Part shown: piece after piece, positions 26,819-36,377 of the stretch
How the letters are laid out: every line of letters starts with the position of its first letter
Position numbering within the stretch: position 1 is the first letter of the stretch
Source of the DNA: an uncultured Duncaniella sp.
Lineage (GTDB): Bacteria > Bacteroidota > Bacteroidia > Bacteroidales > Muribaculaceae
Length of the DNA: 64,000 bases
Assembly: GCA_910584825.1 (NCBI GenBank)
Contig: CAJUCI010000005.1
Location: 1 to 64,000 of the forward strand
Direction of reading: 5' to 3'
Position numbers and translations under genes: made by a program
Notes under the pieces: generated by a model
Told to the model about the DNA's origin: nothing
Databases searched by the model: none
Seen by the model: only the letters and a program-made list of their open reading frames with translations

Positions 26819-26850
26819 CAAAGTTACTAATATTATAATACATATTCAAC
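26819..26850 (-). promoter_or_regulatory. Promoter of the ACT-like gene and nadK
   Basis: On the minus strand, GTTG (26847-26850), exactly 20 bp, TAACTTTG (26819-26826). The -33 has the same single mismatch as the tig promoter. The start sites of this and the pdxJ promoter are about 10 nt apart and the transcripts would overlap slightly. Confidence 0.58.
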
Positions 26851-26872
26851 CGCCGACGGGTTAAAAAGAGAA

Positions 26873-27592
26873 ATGATGACAAATCTAAGTGTTAATATCA
26901 ACAAAATAGCAACGCTGCGCAATGCCCGCGGCGAGAATGTGCCCGACCTGCTCAAGGTGGCTTCAGACTGCGAGGCTTTCGGCGCGCAGGGCATCACGGT
27001 GCATCCGCGTCCCGATGAGCGTCACATCAAGCGCGACGATGTCTACAAGCTGCGCCCCCTGGTCAAGACCGAGTTCAACATCGAGGGCTATCCCTCGCCG
27101 AGCTTCATGGAGCTTGTGCTGCAGGTGCGCCCCACGCAGGTGACACTCGTGCCCGACGCTCCTGACGCGCTCACATCTAGTGCCGGATGGGATGTGGAGT
27201 CCAATATGGAATTTCTCACTTCGATTGTCGAGAGTCTGCGTGACGCGGGCATACGCTCGTCGATATTCGTTGGCACGGATGTCGACAACATCCGCCTTGC
27301 CGCCAAGACGGGTGCCGACCGCATAGAGCTTTACACCAAGCCGTATGCCGATATGTACCCCACCGACCCCGAGGGGGCCGTGGCCCCGTTTGTCGAGGCT
27401 GCCGACGCGGCCTTCAAGTGCGGACTCGGCGTGAACGCCGGTCACGACCTCAGCCTTGAGAACCTCAAATGGTTTCATGACCGCATCCCCCGTCTGAGCG
27501 AGGTGTCCATAGGTCACGCGCTCATATGCGACGCGCTCTATCTCGGCCTTGAGGAGACCATTCACCGCTATCTCGCATGCCTGCGTCCGTAG
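26873..27592 (+). CDS. pdxJ: Pyridoxine 5'-phosphate synthase
   Basis: 239 aa. It condenses 1-deoxyxylulose 5-phosphate with 3-amino-1-hydroxyacetone phosphate to form pyridoxine phosphate. TIM-barrel motifs: LSVNINKIATLRNARG at the start, ITVHPRPDERHIKRDD (catalytic His), FNIEGYPS, VTLVPDA, RIELYTKPYA, and GLGVNAGHDL near 190. Two adjacent ATGs (26873, 26876) are possible; the second gives the usual start. It leads the ExbB-ExbD-TonB genes, a common Bacteroidales order. Confidence 0.97.
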   Translation: MMTNLSVNINKIATLRNARGENVPDLLKVASDCEAFGAQGITVHPRPDERHIKRDDVYKLRPLVKTEFNIEGYPSPSFMELVLQVRPTQVTLVPDAPDALTSSAGWDVESNMEFLTSIVESLRDAGIRSSIFVGTDVDNIRLAAKTGADRIELYTKPYADMYPTDPEGAVAPFVEAADAAFKCGLGVNAGHDLSLENLKWFHDRIPRLSEVSIGHALICDALYLGLEETIHRYLACLRP

Positions 27593-27654
27593 GCGTCTGC
27601 AGGGTTTTAAATTTCAGAACGTAACACCTCATTCATAAAGCCAATCATCAAGCA

Positions 27655-28365
27655 ATGTTTCAGGAACAGTTTGTCGACACTCTCGCTTCGGCCGGTAACG
27701 CCGTCGTGACTCCGGCTATGCAGGAGCAGGCCGCGCAGATGGTGCAGGAACTCTCAGTGTGGGACCTCACCATGCGTGGCGGTTTCATCATGATACCCCT
27801 CGCCATCCTCTCGATTATCAGCATATACATCTTCGTAGAGCGTTGCATCGCCATCAGCCGTGCGCGCAAGGAGGATTCGTCGTTCATGCAGCGCATCCGC
27901 GACTACATACATGACGGCGAGATAGAGAGCGCGCGCAATCTCTGTAACCGCACCGACACACCATACTCACGCCTCATACTTAAAGGTATATCGCGCATCG
28001 GCCGCCCGATGAACGATGTGCTTGTGGCCATCGAGAATACCGGCAACATCGAGATTGCCAATCTCGAGAAAGGTCTGCCCTGGCTTGCAACGACTGCTGC
28101 CGGCGGCCCGATGATAGGCTTCCTCGGCACGGTGATAGGTATGGTGGACGCGTTCTACAACCTCGCGTCGGCCGGAACGAGTGCCAACATCGCAGTGCTC
28201 GCCGACGGCATTTATGCCGCGCTTGTGACCACAGTGGCCGGTCTTATCGTCGGCATCATCGCGCTCTTCGGCTACAACTATCTCGTGGCGCGTATTAATA
28301 AGGTGATGAATAATCTCGAGGCCAAGACTATGGAGTTCATGGACCTCCTCAACGAGCCGGCTTGA
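27655..28365 (+). CDS. exbB: MotA/TolQ/ExbB proton channel protein
   Basis: 236 aa. Inner-membrane component of the TonB energising complex. Three membrane segments: about 38-62 (GGFIMIPLAILSIISIYIFV), about 138-160 (LATTAAGGPMIGFLGTVIG) and about 180-205 (ALVTTVAGLIVGIIALFGYN). The TTAAGGPMIGFLGTVIGM motif is characteristic. The exbD and tonB genes follow with almost no gap. Confidence 0.94.
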   Translation: MFQEQFVDTLASAGNAVVTPAMQEQAAQMVQELSVWDLTMRGGFIMIPLAILSIISIYIFVERCIAISRARKEDSSFMQRIRDYIHDGEIESARNLCNRTDTPYSRLILKGISRIGRPMNDVLVAIENTGNIEIANLEKGLPWLATTAAGGPMIGFLGTVIGMVDAFYNLASAGTSANIAVLADGIYAALVTTVAGLIVGIIALFGYNYLVARINKVMNNLEAKTMEFMDLLNEPA

Positions 28366-28369
28366 CGTC

Positions 28370-28816
28370 ATGGCACTCAAACGACAGCACCGCATGATGG
28401 AAGCGTTTTCGATGGCATCGATGACCGATGTCATATTCCTGCTTCTCATCTTCTTCATGGTGACATCAACATTTGTGTTCCCCACCGCGCTCGAAGTGAA
28501 CCTGCCCGAAAGTTCGCATCAGACCGCACTCAAGCCCTCGACCCGCGTGTATATCGACAAGGATTCACGTTTCTACGTGTCCATCTCGGGCGAGGAACCT
28601 GCAGCTGTCGAGCTGGAATCGCTCGCCGGTGCCCTTCAGGACGCACGTCTCAACTCCGACCCACAGGCCGATGACTTCATCGCCGTGTATGCCGATGAGG
28701 AAGTGACTTATGGCACGCTTGTCAAGGTGCTCGACCTCGGCGCGCAGAACAATCTCAAGATGGTGCTCGCCACCAAGCCCGCCCCCGATTCGGCCCGTCC
28801 GTATGACTCATTATGA
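28370..28816 (+). CDS. exbD: ExbD/TolR-type biopolymer transport protein
   Basis: 148 aa. One N-terminal membrane segment preceded by the essential Asp: MTDVIFLLLIFFMVTSTF (residues about 18-35), then a periplasmic domain with VYIDKDSRFYVSISG and DEEVTYGTLVKVLDLG. It pairs with ExbB upstream; its stop overlaps the start of the TonB-like gene by 4 nt (ATGA). Confidence 0.93.
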   Translation: MALKRQHRMMEAFSMASMTDVIFLLLIFFMVTSTFVFPTALEVNLPESSHQTALKPSTRVYIDKDSRFYVSISGEEPAAVELESLAGALQDARLNSDPQADDFIAVYADEEVTYGTLVKVLDLGAQNNLKMVLATKPAPDSARPYDSL

Positions 28817-29616
28817 CTCCACAGCGTCGCAATCAAATCATAGCTATGCTCGCCACATTGCTGTTTCATGCAATGGTGGTGGTGATACTTGTCAGCCTCT
28901 ATCTGCGGTATTCGCCCGCCGAGGAGGCTCAGCGCACATGGCCGCCGGTCGACTCCTCGGAAGTGCTGTTCGGAGGTGAGTTTGTCATGACAGGCGATTC
29001 GCCCGAGCAGGCCGAGTCATCGGAGGAACCGGCCCCGGCCGAACAGGCTGAGCCGACACCTCCGGCACCGATAGTCGAGGCAGTGGAGAATGTGGGTAAG
29101 CCCGCGCCCAATCCCGCCCCGGTCGTCACTTCGGAGCGTCCGTCACCCGCCAAGGTGGTGAAAGAGACCCCCAAGGAGCCTACAGGTCCCTCCAAGGCCG
29201 AGCGTGAGGCCGCCGAAAAGGCCAAGCGCGAGGAGGAGACCCGTCAGAAGATTGCCAATAAGGTGCAGTTTGGAAAGACCGGCACCGGGGCATCGGGGCA
29301 AGGCAAGGCCGGAAGCCCTGACGGCAATTCGTCGACGGGAGCGTTGAGCGGCACACCCGGATTTAATCTTAAGGGCCGCACGATGGCCTCGTGGGACAAG
29401 CCCAAGCCCGGCCCGCTCGGCACAATCACGGTCAAAGTCAGTGTCAACCGTCAGGGTCAGGTGACCGCAGCGTCCTATCAGTCAGGCACGGGAGCGGCGG
29501 CAGCCAGCGCATCGACGCGTCAGAACTGCGTCAATGCCGCGCGTGCGTCGCGATTCTCTGTCGACAACGACGCCCCTGCCATCCAGACAGGCACAATCAC
29601 TTATAGATTCCAATAG
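28813..29616 (+). CDS. TonB-like energy transducer
   Basis: 267 aa. An N-terminal membrane anchor (IIAMLATLLFHAMVVVILVS), a Pro/Glu/Lys-rich periplasmic linker (about 50-180, with a charged helix EREAAEKAKREEETRQ), and a short C-terminal TonB/TolA-like domain (LGTITVKVSVNRQGQVTAAS, ending TGTITYRFQ). It presumably couples the ExbBD motor to outer-membrane receptors such as the SusC homologue 0.7 kb downstream. Confidence 0.88.
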   Translation: MTPQRRNQIIAMLATLLFHAMVVVILVSLYLRYSPAEEAQRTWPPVDSSEVLFGGEFVMTGDSPEQAESSEEPAPAEQAEPTPPAPIVEAVENVGKPAPNPAPVVTSERPSPAKVVKETPKEPTGPSKAEREAAEKAKREEETRQKIANKVQFGKTGTGASGQGKAGSPDGNSSTGALSGTPGFNLKGRTMASWDKPKPGPLGTITVKVSVNRQGQVTAASYQSGTGAAAASASTRQNCVNAARASRFSVDNDAPAIQTGTITYRFQ

Positions 29617-29635
29617 CACTATATTCCTATAGTCT

Positions 29636-29712
29636 ATAGAGTAATAAGTCTAAAGGGTTAAGAGTTAAGTTTATAGTCTATAGTTAAGTTTATAGTCTAT
29701 AAAGTAATAAGT
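29636..29712. repeat. Short AT-rich tandem repeat
   Basis: Three units related to TTAAGTTTATAGTCTATA lie between the tonB-like gene and the terminator stem. No coding potential. Confidence 0.55.
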
Positions 29713-29714
29713 TT

Positions 29715-29782
29715 AAAAAGTTAAGATAATAGATGTGTGTGACACTTGACATTGCACATACATCTATTATCTTAACTTTTTT
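29715..29782 (+). terminator. Terminator after the pdxJ-tonB operon
   Basis: A 21-bp stem, AAAAAGTTAAGATAATAGATG (29715-29735) with 29761-29781, a 25-nt loop, then TTAACC. It is preceded by three AT-rich tandem units of GTTTATAGTCTATA (29638-29705). Confidence 0.72.
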
Positions 29783-29845
29783 AACCTCTTTAACTCTCTC
29801 TACTCTAAGAAATATGCTAAAATAATTATTTTTTAGTGAAAAAAG

Positions 29846-29877
29846 TTTGAGTATTCCAAAAAGATGTTTTATATTTG
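29846..29877 (+). promoter_or_regulatory. Promoter of the sus-like operon
   Basis: TTTG (29846-29849), exactly 20 bp, TATATTTG (29870-29877). Both boxes are perfect. It implies a transcript start near 29884 and a 5' leader of about 400 nt before susC. Confidence 0.82.
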
Positions 29878-29883
29878 CCCTCG

Positions 29884-30283
29884 TAAATGCTCCGACCGCT
29901 CATCCTGCTCACGAGGATGATGTGTGAGAAGTGTGAACGCCATTTCTTTCCTTTCCAAGCCTATCAGAGGGTAAACGAGGGGAATACTCAGAGACATAAC
30001 AAGAAAAAATGTAGAGACCCACGTAAAAATTTAGCTGTCTTACTTTTGTCGGGTACCATGACCACTCCGACTCTTTCCGCCGCAACCGAATAACCCCGCG
30101 CCAAAGCTACCTCACGGGCCGGGCGTGAAAAACGTATTTACATTTTCTTTTGACGCGTCCATTCAACGAAACGCACGCCTATAGGCGTGTGCTTTACGGC
30201 ATTGCGCCGTAAAGCACAAACGACTTTAGAAATCAAATTAGAGATTACAAATACATATTTACAACGTTCTAAAAAACTCTTGC
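29884..30283 (+). promoter_or_regulatory. Long structured leader of the susC-like gene
   Basis: About 400 nt with no convincing gene. A 68-codon frame at 29887-30093 starts at the predicted transcript start and is likely chance. Near the 3' end a small palindrome (CACGCCT/AGGCGTG, 30174-30189) abuts a perfect 12-bp hairpin (GTGCTTTACGGC, 30189-30200, with 30206-30217, loop ATTGC). There is no T-run after it, so it is not a simple terminator. No known riboswitch motif was recognised. Confidence 0.5.
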
Positions 30284-33200
30284 ATGAAGAACATTTGTCA
30301 TCAAATGAGTCGGAAAGTGTGGCTTGCAGCACTCCTTACGCTGTGCTTCTCTTTCCCTGCTTTAGCGCAGAAAATCACGGTCAACGGTACTGTGGTTGAC
30401 CCTGAGGGTGAGCCCCTCATCGGAGCAAGTGTGGTAGTGAAGGGCGAAACGCTCGGCACAGCCACCAACATTGACGGCGAGTACAGCATCTCAGTCCCCT
30501 CTGACGGCACTCTCGTCTTCTCCTATGTCGGCTATGACACCCAGGAAATCGCAGTCAACGGTCAGACTTCAATCAACGTGACCATGAAGGAAAACAGCGT
30601 GATGCTCGGCGAGGTCGTAGCCATCGGTTACGGTACCGTAAAGAAGAGCGACGCCACCGGCTCGGTAGCCACCGTAAAGCCTTCGGAAATCGAGGCCGGT
30701 CTTGCCACCTCAGCCCAGGACCTCCTCGTGGGAGCATCGCCCGGTGTGGTAGTAACAACCGACGGCGGTAACCCCTCGGGCGGAGCCAACATTGTGATAC
30801 GCGGTGGCGCGTCACTCCAGGCCTCCAATGACCCCCTTATCGTGATTGACGGTGTGCCTATGGACACCAAGGGTGTGGTTGGTTCTTCCAACCCTCTCGC
30901 ATTGGTGTCGCCTGAGAATGTCGAGTCAATGACTATTCTTAAAGGTGCGTCGGCAACTGCCATCTTCGGTAGCCGTGCATCAAACGGTGTCATCATCATC
31001 ACCACCAAGAAAGGTCAGAGCGGCAAGCCTCAGATAAGCTTCACCGCCAATGCCTATATCAACACCACACGCAAGTATCTCGACGTGATGAATGCCGGCG
31101 AGTTCAGCAATTTCATCCTCAACCGTTACGGTGCTGACTCAACCCAGGCCTCGCAGCTCGGCAACCACTCGACCGACTGGCAGAGGGCTGCCACACGCAC
31201 CACACTGTCGACCGACTACTCACTCAGCGTGGGCGGCACAGCCGGATTCCTTCCCTATCGTGTGGCTGTGGCCTATACCGATAATGACGGTATCCTCAAG
31301 AACACCGGCATGAACCGTGTGACAGGTTCTATCAACCTTACCCCCAAATTCTTTGACGGTGCGCTTCAGGTCAACGCAAATGTCAAGGGCGCATATATCC
31401 GCAACAATTATGCCGATAATCCTATGGGCACTTGCGTCAACCTCAACCCCACCATGCCGGTGGTCAACTATGAGACCGGCGACCCCCGACTCGGCTATTG
31501 GACCACATACAATGCCAGCTGTGAGTGGAATGCCGCTCCCGTCATGAGCAATCCCCCGTCGGTCAACAAGGATACCGCCCCCTTCAACCCCATCGCATGC
31601 CAGCTGGGCAAGACATCAATCGGTGATGCCTACCAGAGCACCGGCAATCTTCAGATTGACTACCGTCTGCCGTTCCTGACCGACCTCCGTGCCAACCTTA
31701 ACCTCGGTTATGACTATCAGCACGGTGAGAATCATTCAGGCAACAATCCTTCGACCCCTATGGCATGGTATGACGGTTATCCCGTGCTTATCGAAAAGGA
31801 TGGCAAGATGGAGCAGACCACAATCCGCGACGGCGGCACATCTGAGAAGAAAGAGTTCCAGACCCGCGTCAACCTTCTCCTTGATTTCTACCTGAATTAT
31901 AACAAGGCATTCGAGTCAATCAATTCGAGCCTTGACGTGACTGCCGGTTACTCATGGCAGAAGTTCCACAACAAGAAACGTGACTTCACATATGTCAACT
32001 ACGTAGGCGACCCTGCCAACGAGCGTTACCTCGGCATGCAGGCATCTCCCACCAGCTACACTATCGAGCCTCTGCAGCTCCTCTCGTTCTGGGGACGCGC
32101 CAATTTCGTGCTGCTTGACAAGTATATCCTCACCGCTTCGGTACGTCGCGACGGCACCAGCCGCTTTGCCAAGGACCACCGCTGGGGCACATTCCCCTCA
32201 TTCGCCATCGGCTGGAAGATTCTCGAGGAGAGCTTCATGGAGGGTGCACGCGGATTCATGAACGAGCTGAAGCTCCGTGCTGACTATGGTGTGACCGGCC
32301 AGCAGGACCTCGGCGGCAACCTCTTCCCCTATCTGCCCGTGTACTCACAGTGGACCGGCAACACACATCTCTATCCCAACCTCACCCAGAACGGCGGCAA
32401 CGGCGTGCAGCCTGTGCAGCCTGAAGGCTATAACACCACTATCAAATGGGAGGAGACCCACACATGGGGCGCAGGTCTTGATTTCGGATTCCTCAACAAC
32501 CGCATCGTCGGCAGCTTTGACTTCTACAAGCGCAAGACCAAAGACCTCCTTACCAACACCTCTTATCCCGCAGGTTCTAACCTCTCTAACAAGGGTGACA
32601 TGAACATCGGTGACCTTGAGAATACAGGTATTGAGTTTACAGTAACCGCCCGTCCCGTCGTGACCAACCAGTTCACCTGGACATCGGCATTCAATGTAGG
32701 CTGGAACAAGAACAAGATTACCCGTCTCGCCGAGGGTGCAGACACCCGTCTCGGCGGCGTCGGCACCGACCTTACCTGCCAGAAGCACACAGTGGGCTAT
32801 CCCGCATCGAGCTTCTTCGTTTACGAGCAGGTTTATGACCAGGACGGCAATCCTCTCGAGGGTGTGTTCGTAGACCGTAACGGTGACGGCGAAATCAATG
32901 ACGCTGACAAGTACAACTACCACAGCCCGACCCCCAAGGTGACCCTGAGCTGGAACAATACCTTCAACTGGAAGAACTGGGACTTCGGCTTCGTGCTCCG
33001 TGCCAACATCGGCAACTGGATGTATAATGGTAATATGTGCGCTACTACCGACATGGGTGCCAACAATGCACTGCCGCTGTACAACCTCATGAATGACACG
33101 TTCCTCTTCGAGAATATCGACGTGAAGACCAAGCTCAGCGACTACTTCGTGCAGAACGCATCGTTTGTCCGTTGCGATAACATCACTATGGGCTATACCT

Positions 33201-33370
33201 GGAAGAACCTCCTTAACGACAATCTCCGTCTGCGTCTTTACGGTGCTGTCCAGAACCCATTCGTCATCACCAAGTACAAGGGTCTTGACCCCGAGGTCAG
33301 CGGAGGTATCGACAACGGTGTCTACCCGCGTCCTCTCACCTTCACTCTCGGAGTGGTGGCTCAATTCTAA
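30284..33370 (+). CDS. SusC/RagA-type TonB-dependent outer-membrane transporter
   Basis: 1028 aa. Signal peptide to about residue 28 (WLAALLTLCFSFPALAQ). Carboxypeptidase-like domain about 31-110 (TVVDPEGEPLIGASVVVKG, LVFSYVGYDTQ), then the TonB box/plug start (GEVVAIGYGTVKKSDATGSV) and plug (GANIVIRGGASLQASNDPLI, VIDGVP). The beta-barrel ends in Phe (TLGVVAQF), as expected for outer-membrane insertion. It imports an oligosaccharide with its SusD partner, energised by TonB. The glycan is unknown: no glycoside hydrolase is in this operon. Confidence 0.97.
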   Translation: MKNICHQMSRKVWLAALLTLCFSFPALAQKITVNGTVVDPEGEPLIGASVVVKGETLGTATNIDGEYSISVPSDGTLVFSYVGYDTQEIAVNGQTSINVTMKENSVMLGEVVAIGYGTVKKSDATGSVATVKPSEIEAGLATSAQDLLVGASPGVVVTTDGGNPSGGANIVIRGGASLQASNDPLIVIDGVPMDTKGVVGSSNPLALVSPENVESMTILKGASATAIFGSRASNGVIIITTKKGQSGKPQISFTANAYINTTRKYLDVMNAGEFSNFILNRYGADSTQASQLGNHSTDWQRAATRTTLSTDYSLSVGGTAGFLPYRVAVAYTDNDGILKNTGMNRVTGSINLTPKFFDGALQVNANVKGAYIRNNYADNPMGTCVNLNPTMPVVNYETGDPRLGYWTTYNASCEWNAAPVMSNPPSVNKDTAPFNPIACQLGKTSIGDAYQSTGNLQIDYRLPFLTDLRANLNLGYDYQHGENHSGNNPSTPMAWYDGYPVLIEKDGKMEQTTIRDGGTSEKKEFQTRVNLLLDFYLNYNKAFESINSSLDVTAGYSWQKFHNKKRDFTYVNYVGDPANERYLGMQASPTSYTIEPLQLLSFWGRANFVLLDKYILTASVRRDGTSRFAKDHRWGTFPSFAIGWKILEESFMEGARGFMNELKLRADYGVTGQQDLGGNLFPYLPVYSQWTGNTHLYPNLTQNGGNGVQPVQPEGYNTTIKWEETHTWGAGLDFGFLNNRIVGSFDFYKRKTKDLLTNTSYPAGSNLSNKGDMNIGDLENTGIEFTVTARPVVTNQFTWTSAFNVGWNKNKITRLAEGADTRLGGVGTDLTCQKHTVGYPASSFFVYEQVYDQDGNPLEGVFVDRNGDGEINDADKYNYHSPTPKVTLSWNNTFNWKNWDFGFVLRANIGNWMYNGNMCATTDMGANNALPLYNLMNDTFLFENIDVKTKLSDYFVQNASFVRCDNITMGYTWKNLLNDNLRLRLYGAVQNPFVITKYKGLDPEVSGGIDNGVYPRPLTFTLGVVAQF

Positions 33371-33412
33371 TATTAAATTATTACCGCAACTTCATCCAAA
33401 GCTTACAGCAAT

Positions 33413-34984
33413 ATGAAATTGACAAAATATATGGTCATGGGCGCGGTTGCCCTGACAATGGGACTCAGCTCATGTGTCGACGACCTCAACGTTGAGCCTG
33501 AAAATCCCACAACAAAGACCGAGCTTACCTCAAAGGAGGATTATCTCGGTGTCATAGCCCGCACTTACGGCGGTCTCGTGCTTGAGGGCGGCGTGCAGGT
33601 TAATGATGGCGGTCGTGCCGTATACACCCGTCTGCTGTGGAATCTCCAGGAGCTTTCGGCTGACGAGGCTATCGTCGGCGACAACTGGAAGGACGCAGGT
33701 CTGCCCGAGGTTAAGTATAACAACGCCGGTCCTGACTGCGCTATGCTCTACGAGGCGTATTCACGTTTCAACTATCAGATAGCACTGTGCAACGAGACTC
33801 TCCGCGTGCTCAATAACGCAGGTGAGTTCTTCTCGGCCGAGGAGATTGACGCTTTCCGTCGCGAGATGCGTGTGCTCCGCGCACTTTCCTACTATCATAT
33901 CATCGACATCTTCGGCACAGGCCCCTGGACCGATGAGAATTCAGTGGTGGGCGAGATTCCTCCCACTTACACCCGCAAGCAGCTTTTCGACGCCGTGGTC
34001 GCTGACCTCAACGACGCTGTACCCGGTATGAAGCCTGCGTCACAGCAGGTGTATGGCCGCGTGTCACGCGAGGCCGGTTACATGCTTCTCGCCAAGCTCT
34101 ATCTTAATGCCGAGGTCTATACCGGCCAGGCTATGTGGGGCGAGTGTGCCGCCGCATGCCAGGAGATTGTGAAGACTATCAACACTCTGGCTCCCGAGTA
34201 TAAGTACCTGTTCTGCGCCACCAACGACAAGTATGTCGGCAACGGCGAGATTATCTGGGCTGTGCCTCAGGATGAGAACACGCTGCAGACTTACGGTGGC
34301 ACAACCTATCTCGCCATCGGATGCTACAATGCTGATGTCGTGGCAAAATTCTCGGAGAACGGTCAGTTTATCTTCGGTCTTGAGAAGGGCCCCTGGGGCG
34401 GTCCCCGCGTGCGTCCCGAGCTGTCACAGGCTCTCGACCACAGCGACAAGCGTCGTCTGATTTATGAGGGCGAGCTTAACGAGAATGTTGATAACCTTCA
34501 GGACTGGAAGATTGACGGCGACGGATACATGTGTATCAAGTATGTCTACACCCCCGAGACCAACTATTACAACGACGGCAATACCGACACCGCTCCCGAC
34601 TGCTTCAACTCGGCTGACTATCCCTTGTTCCGTCTTGCCGACGTATATCTGATGCTCGCCGAGTGTGACATGCACGGAACCTCATGCAACGGCCTCTACT
34701 ATTTCAACGAGGTGCGCAAGCGTGCCGGTCTGGCTACGGTTAACTCCTATTCAGCTGACGACCTCCTCAAGGAGCGTATGTGCGAGCTTTACTGGGAGGG
34801 CCACCGCCGCAGCGACCTTATCCGCTTCGGCAAGTACACTGGCAACAATTACAACTGGAGCTGGAAGGGCGGCGTGCTCGAGGGCGTGTCGATTCCCGAA
34901 TACCGCAGCCTCTATGCTATACCTGTGCAGTTTGAGTCTACTCTCGGCCAGAATCCGGGCTATCCGCGCACAGCGGCTCAATAG
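33413..34984 (+). CDS. SusD/RagB-type glycan-binding lipoprotein
   Basis: 523 aa. Lipobox LSSC at about residues 18-21 then DDLNVEPENP. Helical TPR-like core with EMRVLRALSYYHIIDIFG, an RKRAGL-type motif (FNEVRKRAGL) and the C-terminal RMCELYWEGHRRSDLIRFGK, all standard for SusD. It forms the lid over the SusC barrel on the cell surface. It lies 42 nt after the SusC homologue. Confidence 0.97.
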   Translation: MKLTKYMVMGAVALTMGLSSCVDDLNVEPENPTTKTELTSKEDYLGVIARTYGGLVLEGGVQVNDGGRAVYTRLLWNLQELSADEAIVGDNWKDAGLPEVKYNNAGPDCAMLYEAYSRFNYQIALCNETLRVLNNAGEFFSAEEIDAFRREMRVLRALSYYHIIDIFGTGPWTDENSVVGEIPPTYTRKQLFDAVVADLNDAVPGMKPASQQVYGRVSREAGYMLLAKLYLNAEVYTGQAMWGECAAACQEIVKTINTLAPEYKYLFCATNDKYVGNGEIIWAVPQDENTLQTYGGTTYLAIGCYNADVVAKFSENGQFIFGLEKGPWGGPRVRPELSQALDHSDKRRLIYEGELNENVDNLQDWKIDGDGYMCIKYVYTPETNYYNDGNTDTAPDCFNSADYPLFRLADVYLMLAECDMHGTSCNGLYYFNEVRKRAGLATVNSYSADDLLKERMCELYWEGHRRSDLIRFGKYTGNNYNWSWKGGVLEGVSIPEYRSLYAIPVQFESTLGQNPGYPRTAAQ

Positions 34985-35029
34985 TGAACCATTTATACTG
35001 ACCAAACAATGTTATTTCAAGATTTCGAT

Positions 35030-36352
35030 ATGAAAAAACTTCATATATTCGGCATGATGGCTCTCGCTCTCGTTGGATTCACTGCCTGCGAGTCAGACGA
35101 AGACCCCAAAATCAGCGTGCCTACCGAGTTTGTACTCAATACCCCTCCGTTTGCCGAGCAGACCTATCAGCTTAGCCCCGGTGGCGTGTTGGAAATCACA
35201 TGCTCGCAGCCCAATTACGGACTGACCCTTGCACCGACCTATTCGGTGGATTTGTCGCTCACTCCCGAGTTTAAGCTCAATGACGAGGGCAAGCCCGAGT
35301 ATTATTCGATAATCAGCGGTCCCAAGGCTGCCATGCAGTTGAAGGAATCTGACCTGGCTGTAGCTCTTTGTACACTCAACGGTGTGCTCGACTATAATTC
35401 GTTCCCCGAAGGTGGCATTCCCGAGGCTCCGCTCTACGTGCGTGCCGTGGCTACTCTGCCGAGCATGGCCCCCTGCTACTCCAACACCATCTGCCTCGAC
35501 GGCGTGGTCACATACAATCCCTATCGTGAGGGTGGCCGCGTGATATATATGGTGGGTGACTTCACCGCATGGAACGCTGGTGACCCGTCATCACCCTATG
35601 TGCTCACCGAGACTTCGCGTGAATCTAATGTATATGTTGGTGTGTTCAATGTCCCCGCCGGCACCAAGAACTTCCGTTTCTATAACGAGATGAATGCCGA
35701 CAAGGGCTGGGGCGATAACGGACAGCTCCCCTCAATCGGTGCTATGGCCAATGACGGCGACAATGTGGAGATTTCACTCACTGAGGGTGAGCCCACCGTG
35801 GTCAAGGCTGTTGCCGGTAAGGGCAACTGGTACACCTCTTCGACCTGGGTCGGTGGCGATGTGACTTTCGTAGTCGACCTCCGCGACCTTAAAGAGGATG
35901 ACCTTGCCAACAGCCGCATGTCAGTGACCATAATCCCCGGCAACTATGACTTGTCGACCCTCCCCGCACTCTATGTTGCAGGTGACTTCTCGGCATGGTC
36001 TATCGCAGAGAGCAATGCCGGTGAGATATATGAGAATTTCCGTATCTTCGATTATGCCGGCAACGGTATATACACCGGCACATTCTACATCCCCGCCGGC
36101 AAGGCTTCGTTCCGCTTCTACGAGGCTCTCGGCAACTGGGATGCAGGCAGTCTCGGTTCGCAGGTTGACGACAACCCCATTGAGGAGACTCTCACCGGCG
36201 GTGTGTACAGCGGCCCGTATGTTAGCGGCAAGGGTAGCTGGAAGTTCCCCGACTGGACTGACTCTTATATGAAGATGGTGGTCAATACTGCCGATAAGCA
36301 AGTGACCTTCTCCAGAGTGACTCTTACCCCCGCGGGTGAAGTCGTAGAATAA
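35030..36352 (+). CDS. SusE/SusF-type surface glycan-binding lipoprotein
   Basis: 440 aa. Lipobox FTAC (Cys near residue 21) then ESDEDP. An N-terminal SusE-like Ig domain (FVLNTPPFAEQTYQLSPGG) is followed by two carbohydrate-binding-like repeats, each with YxxGDFTAW/YVAGDFSAWS and the pattern GTKNFRFYNE / GKASFRFYEA, as in starch-binding SusE/F modules. ATG 35030 (MKKLHIFGMM) was preferred to 35009. A likely role is substrate capture for the SusCD pair. Confidence 0.9.
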   Translation: MKKLHIFGMMALALVGFTACESDEDPKISVPTEFVLNTPPFAEQTYQLSPGGVLEITCSQPNYGLTLAPTYSVDLSLTPEFKLNDEGKPEYYSIISGPKAAMQLKESDLAVALCTLNGVLDYNSFPEGGIPEAPLYVRAVATLPSMAPCYSNTICLDGVVTYNPYREGGRVIYMVGDFTAWNAGDPSSPYVLTETSRESNVYVGVFNVPAGTKNFRFYNEMNADKGWGDNGQLPSIGAMANDGDNVEISLTEGEPTVVKAVAGKGNWYTSSTWVGGDVTFVVDLRDLKEDDLANSRMSVTIIPGNYDLSTLPALYVAGDFSAWSIAESNAGEIYENFRIFDYAGNGIYTGTFYIPAGKASFRFYEALGNWDAGSLGSQVDDNPIEETLTGGVYSGPYVSGKGSWKFPDWTDSYMKMVVNTADKQVTFSRVTLTPAGEVVE

Positions 36353-36377
36353 TTAACATGACCATATTATTTAACTT

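Noticed and set aside
29636..29712. Possible CRISPR-like array
   Set aside because: Short AT-rich tandem units without unique spacers or cas genes.
29887..30093. 68-codon frame in the susC leader with Cys/His residues (CEKCERHF)
   Set aside because: Starts at the predicted transcript start with almost no leader, no family recognised; treated as chance.
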